In this document: positions 1-8,472 of the stretch, one piece after another | Numbering within the stretch: position 1 is the stretch's first letter | Layout of the letters: every line of letters starts with the position of its first letter | NCBI RefSeq assembly: GCF_027213965.1 | Contig: NZ_JAPWGX010000004.1 | Coordinates: forward strand, 1 to 64,000 | Direction: 5' to 3' | Length of the DNA stretch: 64,000 nt | Source: Maritalea porphyrae | GTDB lineage: Bacteria > Pseudomonadota > Alphaproteobacteria > Rhizobiales > Devosiaceae | Made by a program: the position numbers and the translations under genes | Notes under the pieces: model-generated | The model's database searches: none | What the model was told of the DNA's origin: nothing | What the model saw: the letters and a program-made list of their open reading frames with translations, nothing else

Positions 1-60
1 CTTTATGAGGGTTTTGCGTGCCGCCGTCGCAGCCTTTCGGCTGCTCGACTGGCCCCCGGG

Positions 61-158
61 TCTTTCACGCCGCCGTCACTCGCTGCGCTCATTACCCCGG
101 CACCCCCGGGTCTTTCGCGCCGCCGTCATTCGCTGCGCTCATTACCCCGGCACCCCCG
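61..158. repeat. Tandem repeat, two copies of a 50-bp unit
   Basis: Positions 61-110 are repeated at 111-158 with a period of 50 bp. The copies differ at two positions (A/G at 69/119 and C/T at 79/129). The unit is GC-rich and carries the short word GCTGCGCTCATTACCCCGG. No coding function is apparent. Confidence 0.85.
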
Positions 159-460
159 CCTGGTGGTGCATTACACCCTTGTTGGGATGATGGCAGCTGA
201 CCCCGGATTAAGTCCAGGGTGGTGCGGTGGGGTTGGACAAATATGCCTTCCGTCTCGCACCGTCCCGCACTTGATGCGGGACCTCCTCACAATCATCACA
301 CCGCCGGCTCATCCACCAACAAACGCCTCACGACCCCTACAACGCGTCCGCTGTCCGCAGGGTCTTCAAGAAAGCTGCGATCATTATAGGGCGTGTGGAA
401 ATGGGCGGGGATAAGATTTTTTTGGTGGCTGATGGTTCAAATACCACCCACCTCGTCATA

Positions 461-574
461 CTCGGGCTTGACCCGAGCATTCATATCCCGCGCCTGTTCG
501 GTTCCACCGTTCCAAATTGTTGCGCAACGCTTATCAACAAAGTCATCATGGACCCTCGGGTCGAGCCCGAGGGT
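461..574. repeat. Two REP-like palindromes of the CTCGGG...CCCGAG type
   Basis: CTCGGG at 461-466 pairs with CCCGAG at 472-477. ACCCTCGGG at 552-560 pairs with CCCGAGGGT at 566-574 across a 5-base loop. Both contain the CGGG(C/T)(T/C)(T/G)GA(G/C)CCG-like core typical of dispersed extragenic palindromes in alphaproteobacteria. They are probably members of one dispersed family; the genome-wide copy number is unknown. Confidence 0.6.
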
Positions 575-604
575 GACGAAGGAGGCGATGCATTGTGCCC
601 TTCA

Positions 605-672
605 TCCTGAGCCTGTCGAAGGATGGAGCTGCTGTGCACTTCATTGATGGTTCGCCCCTCGACAAGCTCAGG
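605..672. repeat. Inverted pair of CCTGAGC(C/T)TGTCGA(A)GG repeats
   Basis: CCTGAGCCTGTCGAAGG lies at 605-621 and an inverted, slightly diverged copy (CCTCGACAAGCTCAGG) at 657-672. The same motif recurs as a hairpin at 1408-1444, so this is a dispersed repeat family and not a local accident. Confidence 0.65.
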
Positions 673-1035
673 GTGAGGTTAGTTGAGGGGTGGTTGGGTG
701 TTGCTCGGAGTTTGACGCGTGTTGCCCGCACTGCAAGACCCCGCATCAAGTGGGGGCAGCCAGAGGGTGCGTGTTCCCCACCTCTAGGGCATTCCCGGAC
801 AACTGTGCGGCGTTTGCGCAGCGCAGGCTGAGACAGGATCGAGTGGGCTTGCAGGCAGTGGTGAGTTTGATCAAATAGGGCGTTGGTTTGCTTTTCTCGA
901 CAGGTCCAAAGCCAGAGAATGAGACCTTGATGACCGTCAAAGATTTTATTCTGACCCACTGGTAAAGTGAACCGAGCGCAACGATATATTGTTTTGCGCT
1001 GCAATTGTGCAGCTGCGTTTTTAGAGACGTTCCCT

Positions 1036-1380
1036 ATGAGCAAGGGTTTAGGTGGAGTTATTGCACTCCCCACAATTTCAAAAGCAAATCGACATATCTT
1101 GAGTTTTCAAATTATCTTCGGCAGCCTTTGCACCATCTTTTTGATTGTCATGCCGCTGGTTGTTTTGGCAACAGCCGCCGTATGGGCGCTCGCTGGTCTT
1201 ACGCATTTGCCGAGTTTTTTAACGGTATTAGTGGCCGTTATTGTTGGCGTGCCAGTACTTTGGGCTTCAGTTGCTGCTTCAATAATGGTTTTTGACAGCG
1301 AAATTGAAGCAGTGGTGCGTCGGGAAGCGGATTTGGCGAACTCACAACAGATAGAAGGCGCGAGTGATCTGGTTGAATAG
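1036..1380 (+). CDS. Small membrane protein of unknown function
   Basis: The frame encodes about 114 residues from the ATG at 1036. An in-frame extension to 967 adds a cysteine-rich stretch that does not look like an N-terminus. Two long hydrophobic segments, at about residues 24-50 and 57-85, are joined by a short loop and followed by an acidic, soluble C-terminal tail. This suggests an inner-membrane protein with both ends in the cytoplasm. I recognise no family. It stands alone between the repeat region and the convergent ThDP-enzyme operon, with a weak hairpin plus T-run just after its stop codon. Function unknown. Confidence 0.55.
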   Translation: MSKGLGGVIALPTISKANRHILSFQIIFGSLCTIFLIVMPLVVLATAAVWALAGLTHLPSFLTVLVAVIVGVPVLWASVAASIMVFDSEIEAVVRREADLANSQQIEGASDLVE

Positions 1381-1385
1381 CGTTT

Positions 1386-1404
1386 GAGCGATAGCGCTTT
1401 TTTG
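1386..1404 (+). terminator. Weak rho-independent terminator after the small membrane gene
   Basis: A short AGCG-ATAG-CGCT stem is followed by seven T on the plus strand, a few bases after the stop codon at 1380. The stem is short, so the call is tentative. Confidence 0.35.
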
Positions 1405-1407
1405 GTT

Positions 1408-1444
1408 CTGAGCTTGTCGAAGCTTGATCCTTCGACAGGCTCAG
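1408..1444. repeat. REP-like hairpin CTGAGCTTGTCGAAG / CTTCGACAGGCTCAG
   Basis: CTGAGCTTGTCGAAG (1408-1422) pairs with CTTCGACAGGCTCAG (1430-1444) with one wobble, across a 7-base loop. It lies between two convergent genes and belongs to the same family as the repeats at 605-672. It may protect or terminate transcripts arriving from either side. Confidence 0.6.
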
Positions 1445-1476
1445 GATGAGTGCAAGTGCAAAAGGGCCGGATTCAG

Positions 1477-3120
1477 CTAAGCCCCGCGCAGTTTTGTGAT
1501 CGTTGTCGTTGGTGAGATCGCTTCGGGATCAATTTTGATGTGGATGATGGAGGGCTTGCCCGAAGTTCGGGCGCGCTCGAAGGCATCTGCAAATTGCTCG
1601 GTGCGCTCAACCGTTTCGCCGTGTCCGCCGTAGGCGCGGGCGAGGGCGGCAAAGTCTGGGTTGACCAAATTGGTGGCTGAGATACGGGCCGGATAATGCT
1701 TTTCTTGGTGCATGCGGATGGTGCCATAAATGCCGTTGTCGATGACCAAAGTGATGACGTTTGCGCCCGATTGCATGGCGGCGCCAAATTCGTTGCCGGT
1801 CATTTGGAAACAGCCGTCGCCTGCAAAACAAATCACGTCCTTTGTTGGGTGGCGCAGTTTGCCCGCAATGGCGGCCGGTAGGCCATAGCCCATGGAGCCA
1901 GAGGTTGGGGCCAATTGGGTGCCGTATTTTTTAAAACGCCAAAAGCGGTGCAGCCAAATAGCGTAATTGCCCGCACCGTTGGTTAGGATCGCATCGTCTG
2001 CAAGGGTGCTGCGCAGGTGAGACATGATCTCGCCCATTTGCACGTCGCCCGGGGTTGTGGGTAGATTGTCCGTCCACGCGTGATAGGCGGCGTTGGCTGC
2101 TTTGGCAGCGCCTGTATCTTTGCGGGCTGCAATATCTTCAACAGCATCGAAAAAGGCTTCTGGTGTGGCGTTGATGGCCAATGTTGGGGTGTAAATGCGT
2201 CCCAGTTCTTCAGCGCCTGAATGGACGTGAATAAGGGTTTTACCCGGGTTGGGCATGCCCAAAAGGGAGAAGTTTTGGCTTGGATTTTCAGAAAAACGCG
2301 CGCCCAGTAATATCACGCAATCGGACTTTGCAATGCGCTCGTTAAGGCTTGGGTTGATGCCCAAGCCAACGTCGCCTGCATAGTTTTGATGGGTGTGATC
2401 AAATAGCTGTTGGCGGCGGAACGAGCAGCCAACGGGGAGGTGGTGTTTTTCGCTGAAAGCTTGAAGCTGGGCGACAGATGTTTCGTCCCAACGCGAACCG
2501 CCAACGATCACCATTGGGTCTTTAGCATCGGCCAAAAGCTGCGCGAATTTGTCGGCGGCTTTTTTTGTTGGGGCAGGTTCGGCCACTTCGATGAAAGTGC
2601 ATGGGTCAACGTCCACTGTGTCGCGCAGCATGTCTTCGGGCAGGGCCAAAACCACGGGGCCGGGGCGCCCACTCATGGCGATGTGGTAGGCGTGGGCGAT
2701 GATTTCAGGGATGCGAGATGCGTCGTCGATCTCTTCGACCCATTTGGCAAGGTCGCCAAAGGTTTGGCGGTAATCAACTTCTTGGAAAGACTCACGGCCT
2801 TTCATTTCGCGGCCGATTTGTCCAACAAACAAAATCATGGGTGTTGAATCTTGCTTGGCCACGTGTACGCCTGCGGCGGCGTTGGTGGCGCCGGGGCCGC
2901 GGGTAACCATGCAAATGCCGGGGCGGCCTAGCATTTTGCCGTCCGCTTCAGCCATAATGGCCGCGCCACCTTCATGACGAGAGGTGACCACGTCGATATT
3001 GCTGTCAACAAGTCCATCCAGAACAGCCAGATAGCTTTCGCCGGGCACACAAAAAACGCGGTCCACGCGTTGGGCCTCAAGGCATTTCACCAGAATTTCG
3101 CCACCGGTCATTTTTGCCAT
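1477..3120 (-). CDS. ThDP-dependent enzyme of the acetolactate synthase family
   Basis: This 547-residue protein has the ordered PYR, central and PP domains of thiamine-diphosphate 2-oxo-acid enzymes. The ThDP-activating glutamate lies in SRHEGGA (about E50), followed by RGPGATN. The ThDP/Mg motif GDGCF...DN lies near residue 435 onward. It is the last gene of an operon after glutaryl-CoA dehydrogenase and a CoA-transferase, 12 nt behind the latter. True acetolactate synthase is normally paired with a regulatory subunit, which is absent here. A catabolic decarboxylase or carboligase linked to C5-C6 dicarboxylate breakdown is more likely. The substrate cannot be read from the sequence. The fold assignment is firm; the reaction is inference. 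Confidence 0.85.
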   Translation of the reverse strand: MAKMTGGEILVKCLEAQRVDRVFCVPGESYLAVLDGLVDSNIDVVTSRHEGGAAIMAEADGKMLGRPGICMVTRGPGATNAAAGVHVAKQDSTPMILFVGQIGREMKGRESFQEVDYRQTFGDLAKWVEEIDDASRIPEIIAHAYHIAMSGRPGPVVLALPEDMLRDTVDVDPCTFIEVAEPAPTKKAADKFAQLLADAKDPMVIVGGSRWDETSVAQLQAFSEKHHLPVGCSFRRQQLFDHTHQNYAGDVGLGINPSLNERIAKSDCVILLGARFSENPSQNFSLLGMPNPGKTLIHVHSGAEELGRIYTPTLAINATPEAFFDAVEDIAARKDTGAAKAANAAYHAWTDNLPTTPGDVQMGEIMSHLRSTLADDAILTNGAGNYAIWLHRFWRFKKYGTQLAPTSGSMGYGLPAAIAGKLRHPTKDVICFAGDGCFQMTGNEFGAAMQSGANVITLVIDNGIYGTIRMHQEKHYPARISATNLVNPDFAALARAYGGHGETVERTEQFADAFERARTSGKPSIIHIKIDPEAISPTTTITKLRGA

Positions 3121-3132
3121 TTCAAAATGGTC

Positions 3133-4281
3133 CTATTGTTTGTTGTTTTTCAGTTCAGCTAATATTTCAGCACGGTGCTGATCGACTTTTGGCGATGCCT
3201 CATTAAGGGTGAGTTCAGCATCGGAAAATGTAATGGGGGTGCGCACACCGGGCACACCATCAAGATCAAGCTGCATGCCGCGCGAGATGACTTGGGGGTC
3301 TGCAAAGACCTCGTCGATATTGTTGATTGGACCTGCAGGTACGTTGCATTTGTGCAGTGCGTCCAGCAGTTCCAACTTATCCCATTTACCAAACGCTTCT
3401 GCCAGAATTTTGGTCAATGCTTCGCGGTGGATTTGGCGGGCTGAATTGGTGGAGTAGGCTTCGTTTGTCGATAGATGATCGAGCTGAAGCACGTGGCATA
3501 GGCGTTGGAATTGCCCGTCATTGCCTACGGCCAAAATGATGTGGCCGTTCTTCACTTCGAGCACTTGATAAGGCACGATATTGGGGTGCGCATTGCCCAT
3601 GCGTTGTGGGGCGACACCGGAAACCAAATAATTCATGGCTTGGTTGGCCAGAACGCCGACCATTGAATCCAAAAGCGCCAGATCAACTTGTTGACCAAGC
3701 CCGGTGCGCTCGCGCTGCCACAATGCGGCTTGAATGCCGATCGTGGCGTAAAGCCCGGTCATAATGTCAGCCAAAGCGGTGCCGATTTTTTGCGGTTCGC
3801 GGCCCGGTTCTCCGGTGATCGACATCATGCCCGACATGCCTTGCACGATAAAATCGTAGCCCGGTTGGCTGGCATAGGGGCCGGTTTGGCCAAAGCCTGT
3901 GATTGAGCAATAAATTAGGCGCGGGTTGATTTGTTTGAGTGTTTCATAATCAAGGCCATATTTTTTTAGGCCATTGAGTTTGAAGTTTTCAACCAAAACG
4001 TCCGACTGTTTGACCAATTCGATAACGATCTCACGGTCAGCGGCTTCTTTGAAATTCAAAGCAATGGAGCGTTTGCCCCGGTTGCAGGCGTGAAAATAGG
4101 CGGCAGATTTGTCGTCTTTGCGCTCGACAAATGGAGGGCCCCAGGTGCGGGTATCATCACCCTGAGGGCTTTCCACCTTGATCACATCGGCGCCAAGATC
4201 AGCGAGCGTTTGGCCGACCCAAGGGCCAGCCAAAACGCGTGCAAGTTCGAGGACTTTGAGCCCTTCAAGTGGTTTATTCAT
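3133..4281 (-). CDS. CaiB/BaiF class III CoA-transferase, probably glutarate-specific
   Basis: The 382-residue protein opens with the family signature ALxLARVLAGPW-like segment and LGADVIKVE. The conserved catalytic aspartate is in TALADIMTG (about D172), which forms the acyl-aspartyl and aspartyl-CoA intermediates in this family. The ATG at 4281 overlaps the stop of glutaryl-CoA dehydrogenase (TGATG), so the two are translationally coupled. That pairing is typical of succinyl-CoA:glutarate CoA-transferases, which make glutaryl-CoA for the dehydrogenase. A TTG one codon upstream is possible but less likely. Family assignment is firm; glutarate specificity is inferred from the neighbour. Confidence 0.85.
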   Translation of the reverse strand: MNKPLEGLKVLELARVLAGPWVGQTLADLGADVIKVESPQGDDTRTWGPPFVERKDDKSAAYFHACNRGKRSIALNFKEAADREIVIELVKQSDVLVENFKLNGLKKYGLDYETLKQINPRLIYCSITGFGQTGPYASQPGYDFIVQGMSGMMSITGEPGREPQKIGTALADIMTGLYATIGIQAALWQRERTGLGQQVDLALLDSMVGVLANQAMNYLVSGVAPQRMGNAHPNIVPYQVLEVKNGHIILAVGNDGQFQRLCHVLQLDHLSTNEAYSTNSARQIHREALTKILAEAFGKWDKLELLDALHKCNVPAGPINNIDEVFADPQVISRGMQLDLDGVPGVRTPITFSDAELTLNEASPKVDQHRAEILAELKNNKQ

Positions 4282-5504
4282 CAAAAGAAGGCCTGCAAAC
4301 CAGTTTGTGAACGACCAAGAATTAGCGCATGAACGTCGGCGGTGCCTTCATAGGTGTTCACGGTTTCAAGGTTGATCATATGTCGGATTACATCGAATTC
4401 GTCCGAAATGCCGTTGCCGCCGTGCATGTCACGTGCCATGCGGGCAATGTCTAAGGCTTTCACGCAGTTGTTGCGCTTCATCAATGAGATCATTTCAGGC
4501 GCGGCGTTGGCTTCATTCATCAAACGACCCACGCGCAATGAGCCTTGTAAGCCCAGCGTAATGTCGGTCATCATGTTGGCCAATTTCATTTGGAACAATT
4601 GCATTTGCGCCAAAGGTTTGCCGAACTGTTTGCGCTCCATGCCATATTTGTTGGCGGCATGCCAGCAAGCCTCTGCAGCGCCCATGGCGCCCCAAGAAAT
4701 GCCGTAACGGGCGCGGTTCAAACAACCGAATGGGCCTTTTAGGCCTTCAACATGGGGCAGCAAAGCGTCTTCGCCCACTTCCACATTTTCCATCACGATT
4801 TCACCGGTGATTGATGCGCGAAGGGAAAGTTTTCCGCCGATTTTTGGCGCAGAAAGACCTTTCATGCCTTTGTCCAAAACAAAGCCACGGATTTTATTGT
4901 CATGGGCATCAGACTTGGCCCAAACCACAAACACGTCAGCGATTGGGCTGTTTGAAATCCACATTTTTGTGCCGTTGAGCACATAGCCATTTTCAGTTTT
5001 TGTGGCGCGGGTCAACATGCCGCCAGGGTCTGAACCTGCGTCAGGTTCGGTAAGGCCGAAGCAACCAATTAGGTCACCGGAGATAAGGCCGGGCAAGTAT
5101 TTTTGGCGCTGTTCTTCTGATCCATATGCGTAAATCGGGTAAATCACCAAAGAGGACTGCACCGACATCATGGAGCGGTAGCCGCTGTCGACACGCTCAA
5201 CCTCGCGGGCGATCAGACCGTAGGCCACATAGCCCATGTCCACGCCGCCGTATTCTTCGGGAATAGTTGAGCCAAGCAGACCCATATCGCCCATTTCTTT
5301 GAATAGGGCAGGGTCGGTTGTTTCATCGTTATAGGCTTCGCGCACACGTGGGCGCAGCTTTTCATCAGCAAAGGCGCGGGCAGTATCTTGCACCATGCGC
5401 TCTTCTTCGGTTAGCTGATCATCAAGCCGGAATGGGTCCTGCCAATTGAATGCCCCCAAGTCAGGGCGGTCTTTATCGCGAATGCTAGGGCGCTCAGTTG
5501 TCAC
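4281..5504 (-). CDS. gcdH: Glutaryl-CoA dehydrogenase
   Basis: This 407-residue acyl-CoA dehydrogenase oxidises and decarboxylates glutaryl-CoA to crotonyl-CoA in lysine, tryptophan and aromatic catabolism. The substrate-binding signature [17 protein letters not shown] is at about 109-125. The FAD-binding segment [13 protein letters not shown] is at about 150-162. The catalytic glutamate is in [16 protein letters not shown] (E386). All match glutaryl-CoA dehydrogenases and not short-chain acyl-CoA dehydrogenases. It is first in a three-gene operon; the roughly 230-base upstream gap would hold the promoter. Its product feeds beta-oxidation. Confidence 0.93.
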   Translation of the reverse strand: MTTERPSIRDKDRPDLGAFNWQDPFRLDDQLTEEERMVQDTARAFADEKLRPRVREAYNDETTDPALFKEMGDMGLLGSTIPEEYGGVDMGYVAYGLIAREVERVDSGYRSMMSVQSSLVIYPIYAYGSEEQRQKYLPGLISGDLIGCFGLTEPDAGSDPGGMLTRATKTENGYVLNGTKMWISNSPIADVFVVWAKSDAHDNKIRGFVLDKGMKGLSAPKIGGKLSLRASITGEIVMENVEVGEDALLPHVEGLKGPFGCLNRARYGISWGAMGAAEACWHAANKYGMERKQFGKPLAQMQLFQMKLANMMTDITLGLQGSLRVGRLMNEANAAPEMISLMKRNNCVKALDIARMARDMHGGNGISDEFDVIRHMINLETVNTYEGTADVHALILGRSQTGLQAFF

Positions 5505-5732
5505 GGGTCATACCTATAGGTTATTTTAAACTTCAAACATTTTATCAGATCAATTGGGGCTATTCCAACGATAGATGCGCATTTGTTCATGCGCAAAACG
5601 CATTTAAGCGAGTTGGCTAAGATAAACTTGTAAGGTAGGGCGAGTGCAACCCGCTTGCAATAGATTGAATTTTCATCACAATGACTACTGAGTTGCTTAC
5701 CTTCAACTCTTTCGATTCGTCTGGATGTATTT

Positions 5733-6287
5733 GTGCCTTCGCCTTCTCATCGGTATAATTTTTCTGACCTCGATATCATAGTTGTGGACGACAGTGAGTT
5801 CGCGCTTGAAATTATGCGGATCATATTTGCAGCAATGAATATAAAGAAGGTCCGATATTGTAGTTCTTCTGTAGATTGCTTAGCAGCGATCATTAAAAAT
5901 CTGCCTGATATAGTTGTTGTTGATCTACTCATGAAGCCAAAAAATGGTTATGAATTAATCCGCCGAATTCGGGCACATGCCTCTGAGGATATCCGGCATT
6001 TGCCTATTTTGGTTGCAACAGCATATTCATCTGCGCCTGCCATTCGACTGGCAAGAGACGTGGGCGCGAGCGAAATACTGTGCAAACCTTTGTCCGTTGA
6101 AGGAGTCTATGACCGTTTCGTGCACATGCGTAATCACCCACGCCAGTTCGTCAAAATAGCAGAATATGTAGGGCCGGACCGGCGCAGGACGTTACGGGGA
6201 TTTGAAGGGATGGATCGCCGTGCGGGTGACACCGCTGGTGAATTGGATGCCAATAGTGAGCAAAAACATGCCAAAGAAGTACGATAA
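5733..6287 (+). CDS. Single-domain response regulator (CheY-like) with charged C-terminal tail
   Basis: A receiver domain spans about residues 12-135. The acidic pocket is VVDD (D19, D20), the phospho-accepting aspartate is D64 in DIVVVDLLMKPKNG, the conserved threonine is in VATAY and the lysine in CKPLS. There is no output domain. The C-terminus has a YVGPDRRR segment seen in alphaproteobacterial stand-alone receivers, then a disordered tail. The start is GTG at 5733; no strong ribosome binding site is visible. Its 3' end overlaps the Hpt gene by 20 nt, so the two are probably a phosphorelay pair. No histidine kinase is adjacent. Confidence 0.85.
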   Translation: MPSPSHRYNFSDLDIIVVDDSEFALEIMRIIFAAMNIKKVRYCSSSVDCLAAIIKNLPDIVVVDLLMKPKNGYELIRRIRAHASEDIRHLPILVATAYSSAPAIRLARDVGASEILCKPLSVEGVYDRFVHMRNHPRQFVKIAEYVGPDRRRTLRGFEGMDRRAGDTAGELDANSEQKHAKEVR

Positions 6288-6750
6288 TACCAATGCTCAA
6301 GATGTTGAGGTTTACACTCCGCCAAACAAGTTGCGTGAAGCGATTGGCGAGGGTGACGGTCCATCGTTGGGTGAAATGCAGAAAATGGCTGATCAACTTT
6401 TTCGCGCATCTCAGTCAGAATATCGCTTAGTGCTCGAGGGTGCGATTGCAAGAATGAAAGACTACTTGGTATCTGGGGACGCGGTGCCTGAGCTTCAAGC
6501 GGAATTGTATGCTGAGGCGCACGACATTAAAGGTCAAGCGTCTTCTTTTGGGTTTCCATTGGTCGCGCAAGTGGCCGAGAGAATTTGTTTTTCTATTAGA
6601 GAAGTGCCCGAAAAACTTGAGGCCCGTCCGGATTTGCTGGAGTTGCATTTGAGCGCGTTGAGCTGGGCATTTGTCAACCAGCATAATGATGACAAGCTAG
6701 CAGAAAAGGACACGCTTGTGCGCTCGCTGCGCGAAGCGATGGCAAGTTGA
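6268..6750 (+). CDS. Hpt-domain phosphotransfer protein
   Basis: About 160 residues from the ATG at 6268, which I prefer to the upstream in-frame ATG at 6202 because that one lies deep inside the response-regulator gene. The segment AEAHDIKGQASSFGF, with the putative phospho-histidine H85, matches the H-x-x-K-G-x-x-x-x-x-G pattern of Hpt helices. The rest is predicted helical. It overlaps the preceding receiver gene by 20 nt. The pair presumably passes phosphate between an unlinked hybrid kinase and the receiver. Confidence 0.75.
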   Translation: MPKKYDNTNAQDVEVYTPPNKLREAIGEGDGPSLGEMQKMADQLFRASQSEYRLVLEGAIARMKDYLVSGDAVPELQAELYAEAHDIKGQASSFGFPLVAQVAERICFSIREVPEKLEARPDLLELHLSALSWAFVNQHNDDKLAEKDTLVRSLREAMAS

Positions 6751-6938
6751 GAGTTCAATAACTGCAGTATGTCACTTTGGTTTTTTGAGGCCGCAGTTTG
6801 TGAGCATATTCAAATTTGTTAGAGCAACTAATTTGGAATGCAAACGAAAAGCAAGAGTGCTTGCGTTTCAAATAACTCGCTGTACGTCCTATGCTGCTTG
6901 ATGACCACGCAAGGCCCGAGCAAAAGCAGGTGCGATAA

Positions 6939-7012
6939 GCGGGTGTAGCTCAATGGTAGAGCAGCAGCTTCCCAAGCTGACGACGAGGGTTCGATTCCCT
7001 TCACCCGCTCCA
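6939..7012 (+). tRNA. tRNA-Gly(CCC)
   Basis: The 74-nt sequence begins GCGGGTG and pairs with the 3' strand CACCCGC, followed by discriminator T and encoded CCA. The D arm is GCTCAATGGTAGAGC, the anticodon loop TTCCCAA (anticodon CCC) and the T arm GAGGGTTCGATTCCCTT. The first pair of the anticodon stem is mismatched (G-A). The 3' end abuts the stop codon of the convergent GNAT gene. Confidence 0.93.
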
Positions 7013-7543
7013 TCACCCTAGGTGATAAACGTCTGTTGGTAATCCGTTCTCATCAAGTCCACTGGAGATGAGTTGAAATCCCAGAGATCTTAGGATTTTG
7101 ATGGAGGCGATGTTTTCCGGGTCGACCGTGGCGCGAAGGCGGTTGATTTTTAGGATGCCGAGGCCGTTTTTTACAATAGCTGTTGCGATCTCTTTTGCGT
7201 ACCCATTGCCCCATGCGGCATATTCTAGACCATAAATGATCTCAGGTGAGGTCCCTTGCGGGTGGACAATGCCGCCCCATCCAATCATTTGACCAGTGTT
7301 TTTTTCGATGATGGCACCTGCGCTGGTGCCGTTTTTTTCTACGGAAGCAAAGGAGGCCGCGATCCATCGTTTTGCTTGGTCTTCGCTCAATGGCGTGCCG
7401 TCATCAACCCATTTGGATACCCGAGGGTCAGCAAATATTTGGACAATCCGGTGGGTGTCTGCGGTGGAAAAGGGGCGCAACACAAGGCGTTGCGTTTCAA
7501 GCGCGTAGGTCTTTATAGGGCTAGACGGTTGTGTGTTTTCCAT
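7013..7543 (-). CDS. GNAT-family N-acetyltransferase, RimJ/RimL-like
   Basis: About 176 residues. TQRLVLRPFSTADT at the N-terminus is the typical opening of RimJ/RimL-type acetyltransferases. It is followed by IGWGGI, YGLEYAAWGNGYAKEIA (acetyl-CoA binding, with a changed Q/RxxGxG/A loop) and ATVDPENIASIKILRSLGF near the C-terminus. The substrate is probably a protein N-terminus or a small amine, but is not determinable. ATG 7543 is preferred; a TTG ten codons upstream keeps the frame open. The stop directly abuts the tRNA-Gly 3' end on the other strand. Confidence 0.8.
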   Translation of the reverse strand: MENTQPSSPIKTYALETQRLVLRPFSTADTHRIVQIFADPRVSKWVDDGTPLSEDQAKRWIAASFASVEKNGTSAGAIIEKNTGQMIGWGGIVHPQGTSPEIIYGLEYAAWGNGYAKEIATAIVKNGLGILKINRLRATVDPENIASIKILRSLGFQLISSGLDENGLPTDVYHLG

Positions 7544-7598
7544 GCCCAATTCTATGAGCGGGTGAAGCGGCAAGCAACCATAGAATTGGGGTGCAAGA

Positions 7599-8042
7599 TC
7601 AGTCTTTGCAGATGGTCTTTACGATTGAGGATAAGGTGGTGGCGATCTCATCGAGTTGCGCGGCGTATCTTGTGTGTTTGCGGTCCATCATGAATGGGTC
7701 TTCACTCGAGTGAATGGAGCTATAGAAGAAATCGTTTTGTTCACTGATCTTTGCGCAATGTTCCAAGGCAATTGTACATTTGCGCGCGAGTTGCGCGGCT
7801 TCCTCGCTTTGCAGTGAAAGGCTTTTGGCTTCAGTTGCTGCCTTTTCCGCAATTTGCCGCATTTTTGAAATGCTGGTGTTGATCTCAGATAGGCGCGCAA
7901 GCGTTTCCTGCCTGGTCAAAGGGATTGGCTTTTTGAGTAATTTGCCATTTTTGTCGCGCGTTGTTAGCGCGAAGCCGGCCGGCGTGCGAAGGCTCTTGGG
8001 CAACAAGGTGTCAAGTAAACTGCGTTTTACAGATGCGAACAT
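7599..8042 (-). CDS. Hypothetical helical protein
   Basis: About 147 residues from ATG 8042; an in-frame TTG lies at 8066. The region at about residues 50-115 is rich in Ala, Glu, Ser and Lys with heptad-like spacing, consistent with a coiled coil. There is no signal peptide or membrane segment. I recognise no family. It reads as a real gene because the frame is long, fills the space and has normal composition. Function unknown. Confidence 0.55.
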   Translation of the reverse strand: MFASVKRSLLDTLLPKSLRTPAGFALTTRDKNGKLLKKPIPLTRQETLARLSEINTSISKMRQIAEKAATEAKSLSLQSEEAAQLARKCTIALEHCAKISEQNDFFYSSIHSSEDPFMMDRKHTRYAAQLDEIATTLSSIVKTICKD

Positions 8043-8221
8043 TGTGACCACCGGAGAAGTTATCAACTTGGAGTTGCAGTGTTGGCGAAAGTACTATGTA
8101 AAGATTGAACAAATATTAAACTAAATTTCTCGGTCGCTTATAGGTTGCTTGTAGGTGCTGGTGTGCCTTTGTCTAAATTTGACTAATTGATCAATTGCTT
8201 TGGATTTACTTCAGTTGTTAC

Positions 8222-8380
8222 TTAACTGCCTGGTTTTTTGAGCGTGTTTATGCCCACCGCCAAGTCCGTGCGCTGCAACACTTGGGCCTGATCGTCAAAT
8301 ATATGTTTGAATTTGGCGCCATATTTGGTGATGGCGAGCGTCATGTCTGCTTGATTGGCGAAATTTTGGGCCGCTGACAT
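8222..8380 (-). CDS. Doubtful small ORF, about 52 residues
   Basis: The ATG at 8380 opens a 52-codon frame encoding a helical, mixed-charge peptide (MSAAQNFANQADM...). A longer version from a TTG at 8452 would run through a GC-rich hairpin (8393-8412). There is no recognisable domain and no clear ribosome binding site. Listed because otherwise this 400-base gap between genes holds nothing else. Confidence 0.25.
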   Translation of the reverse strand: MSAAQNFANQADMTLAITKYGAKFKHIFDDQAQVLQRTDLAVGINTLKKPGS

Positions 8381-8472
8381 TGGGGCAGGTTGCCGGCGCC
8401 TTGGAGCGCCGGACGATTTGTTCAACTGATTTAGTTCAGTCGATTTTATCAATTGCCAAGATTTGCTTTGGC

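Larger units (their letters stand above)
1..1035. other. Repeat-rich intergenic stretch with no convincing gene
   Basis: Apart from the repeats listed separately I see no gene before the small membrane protein that starts at 1036. Open frames exist on both strands, but they run straight through the palindromic and tandem repeats, have proline/arginine-rich low-complexity composition and lack a ribosome binding site. The stretch is therefore read as non-coding accumulation of short dispersed repeats. Confidence 0.6.

Noticed and set aside
546-1073. 175-residue open frame on the minus strand
   Set aside because: It runs across the inverted repeats and a Pro/Arg/Cys-rich stretch, has no ribosome site and overlaps the promoter side of the small membrane gene.
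2410-2847. 145-residue plus-strand frame
   Set aside because: Antisense to the ThDP enzyme gene, which is clearly conserved; codon positions fit the minus strand.
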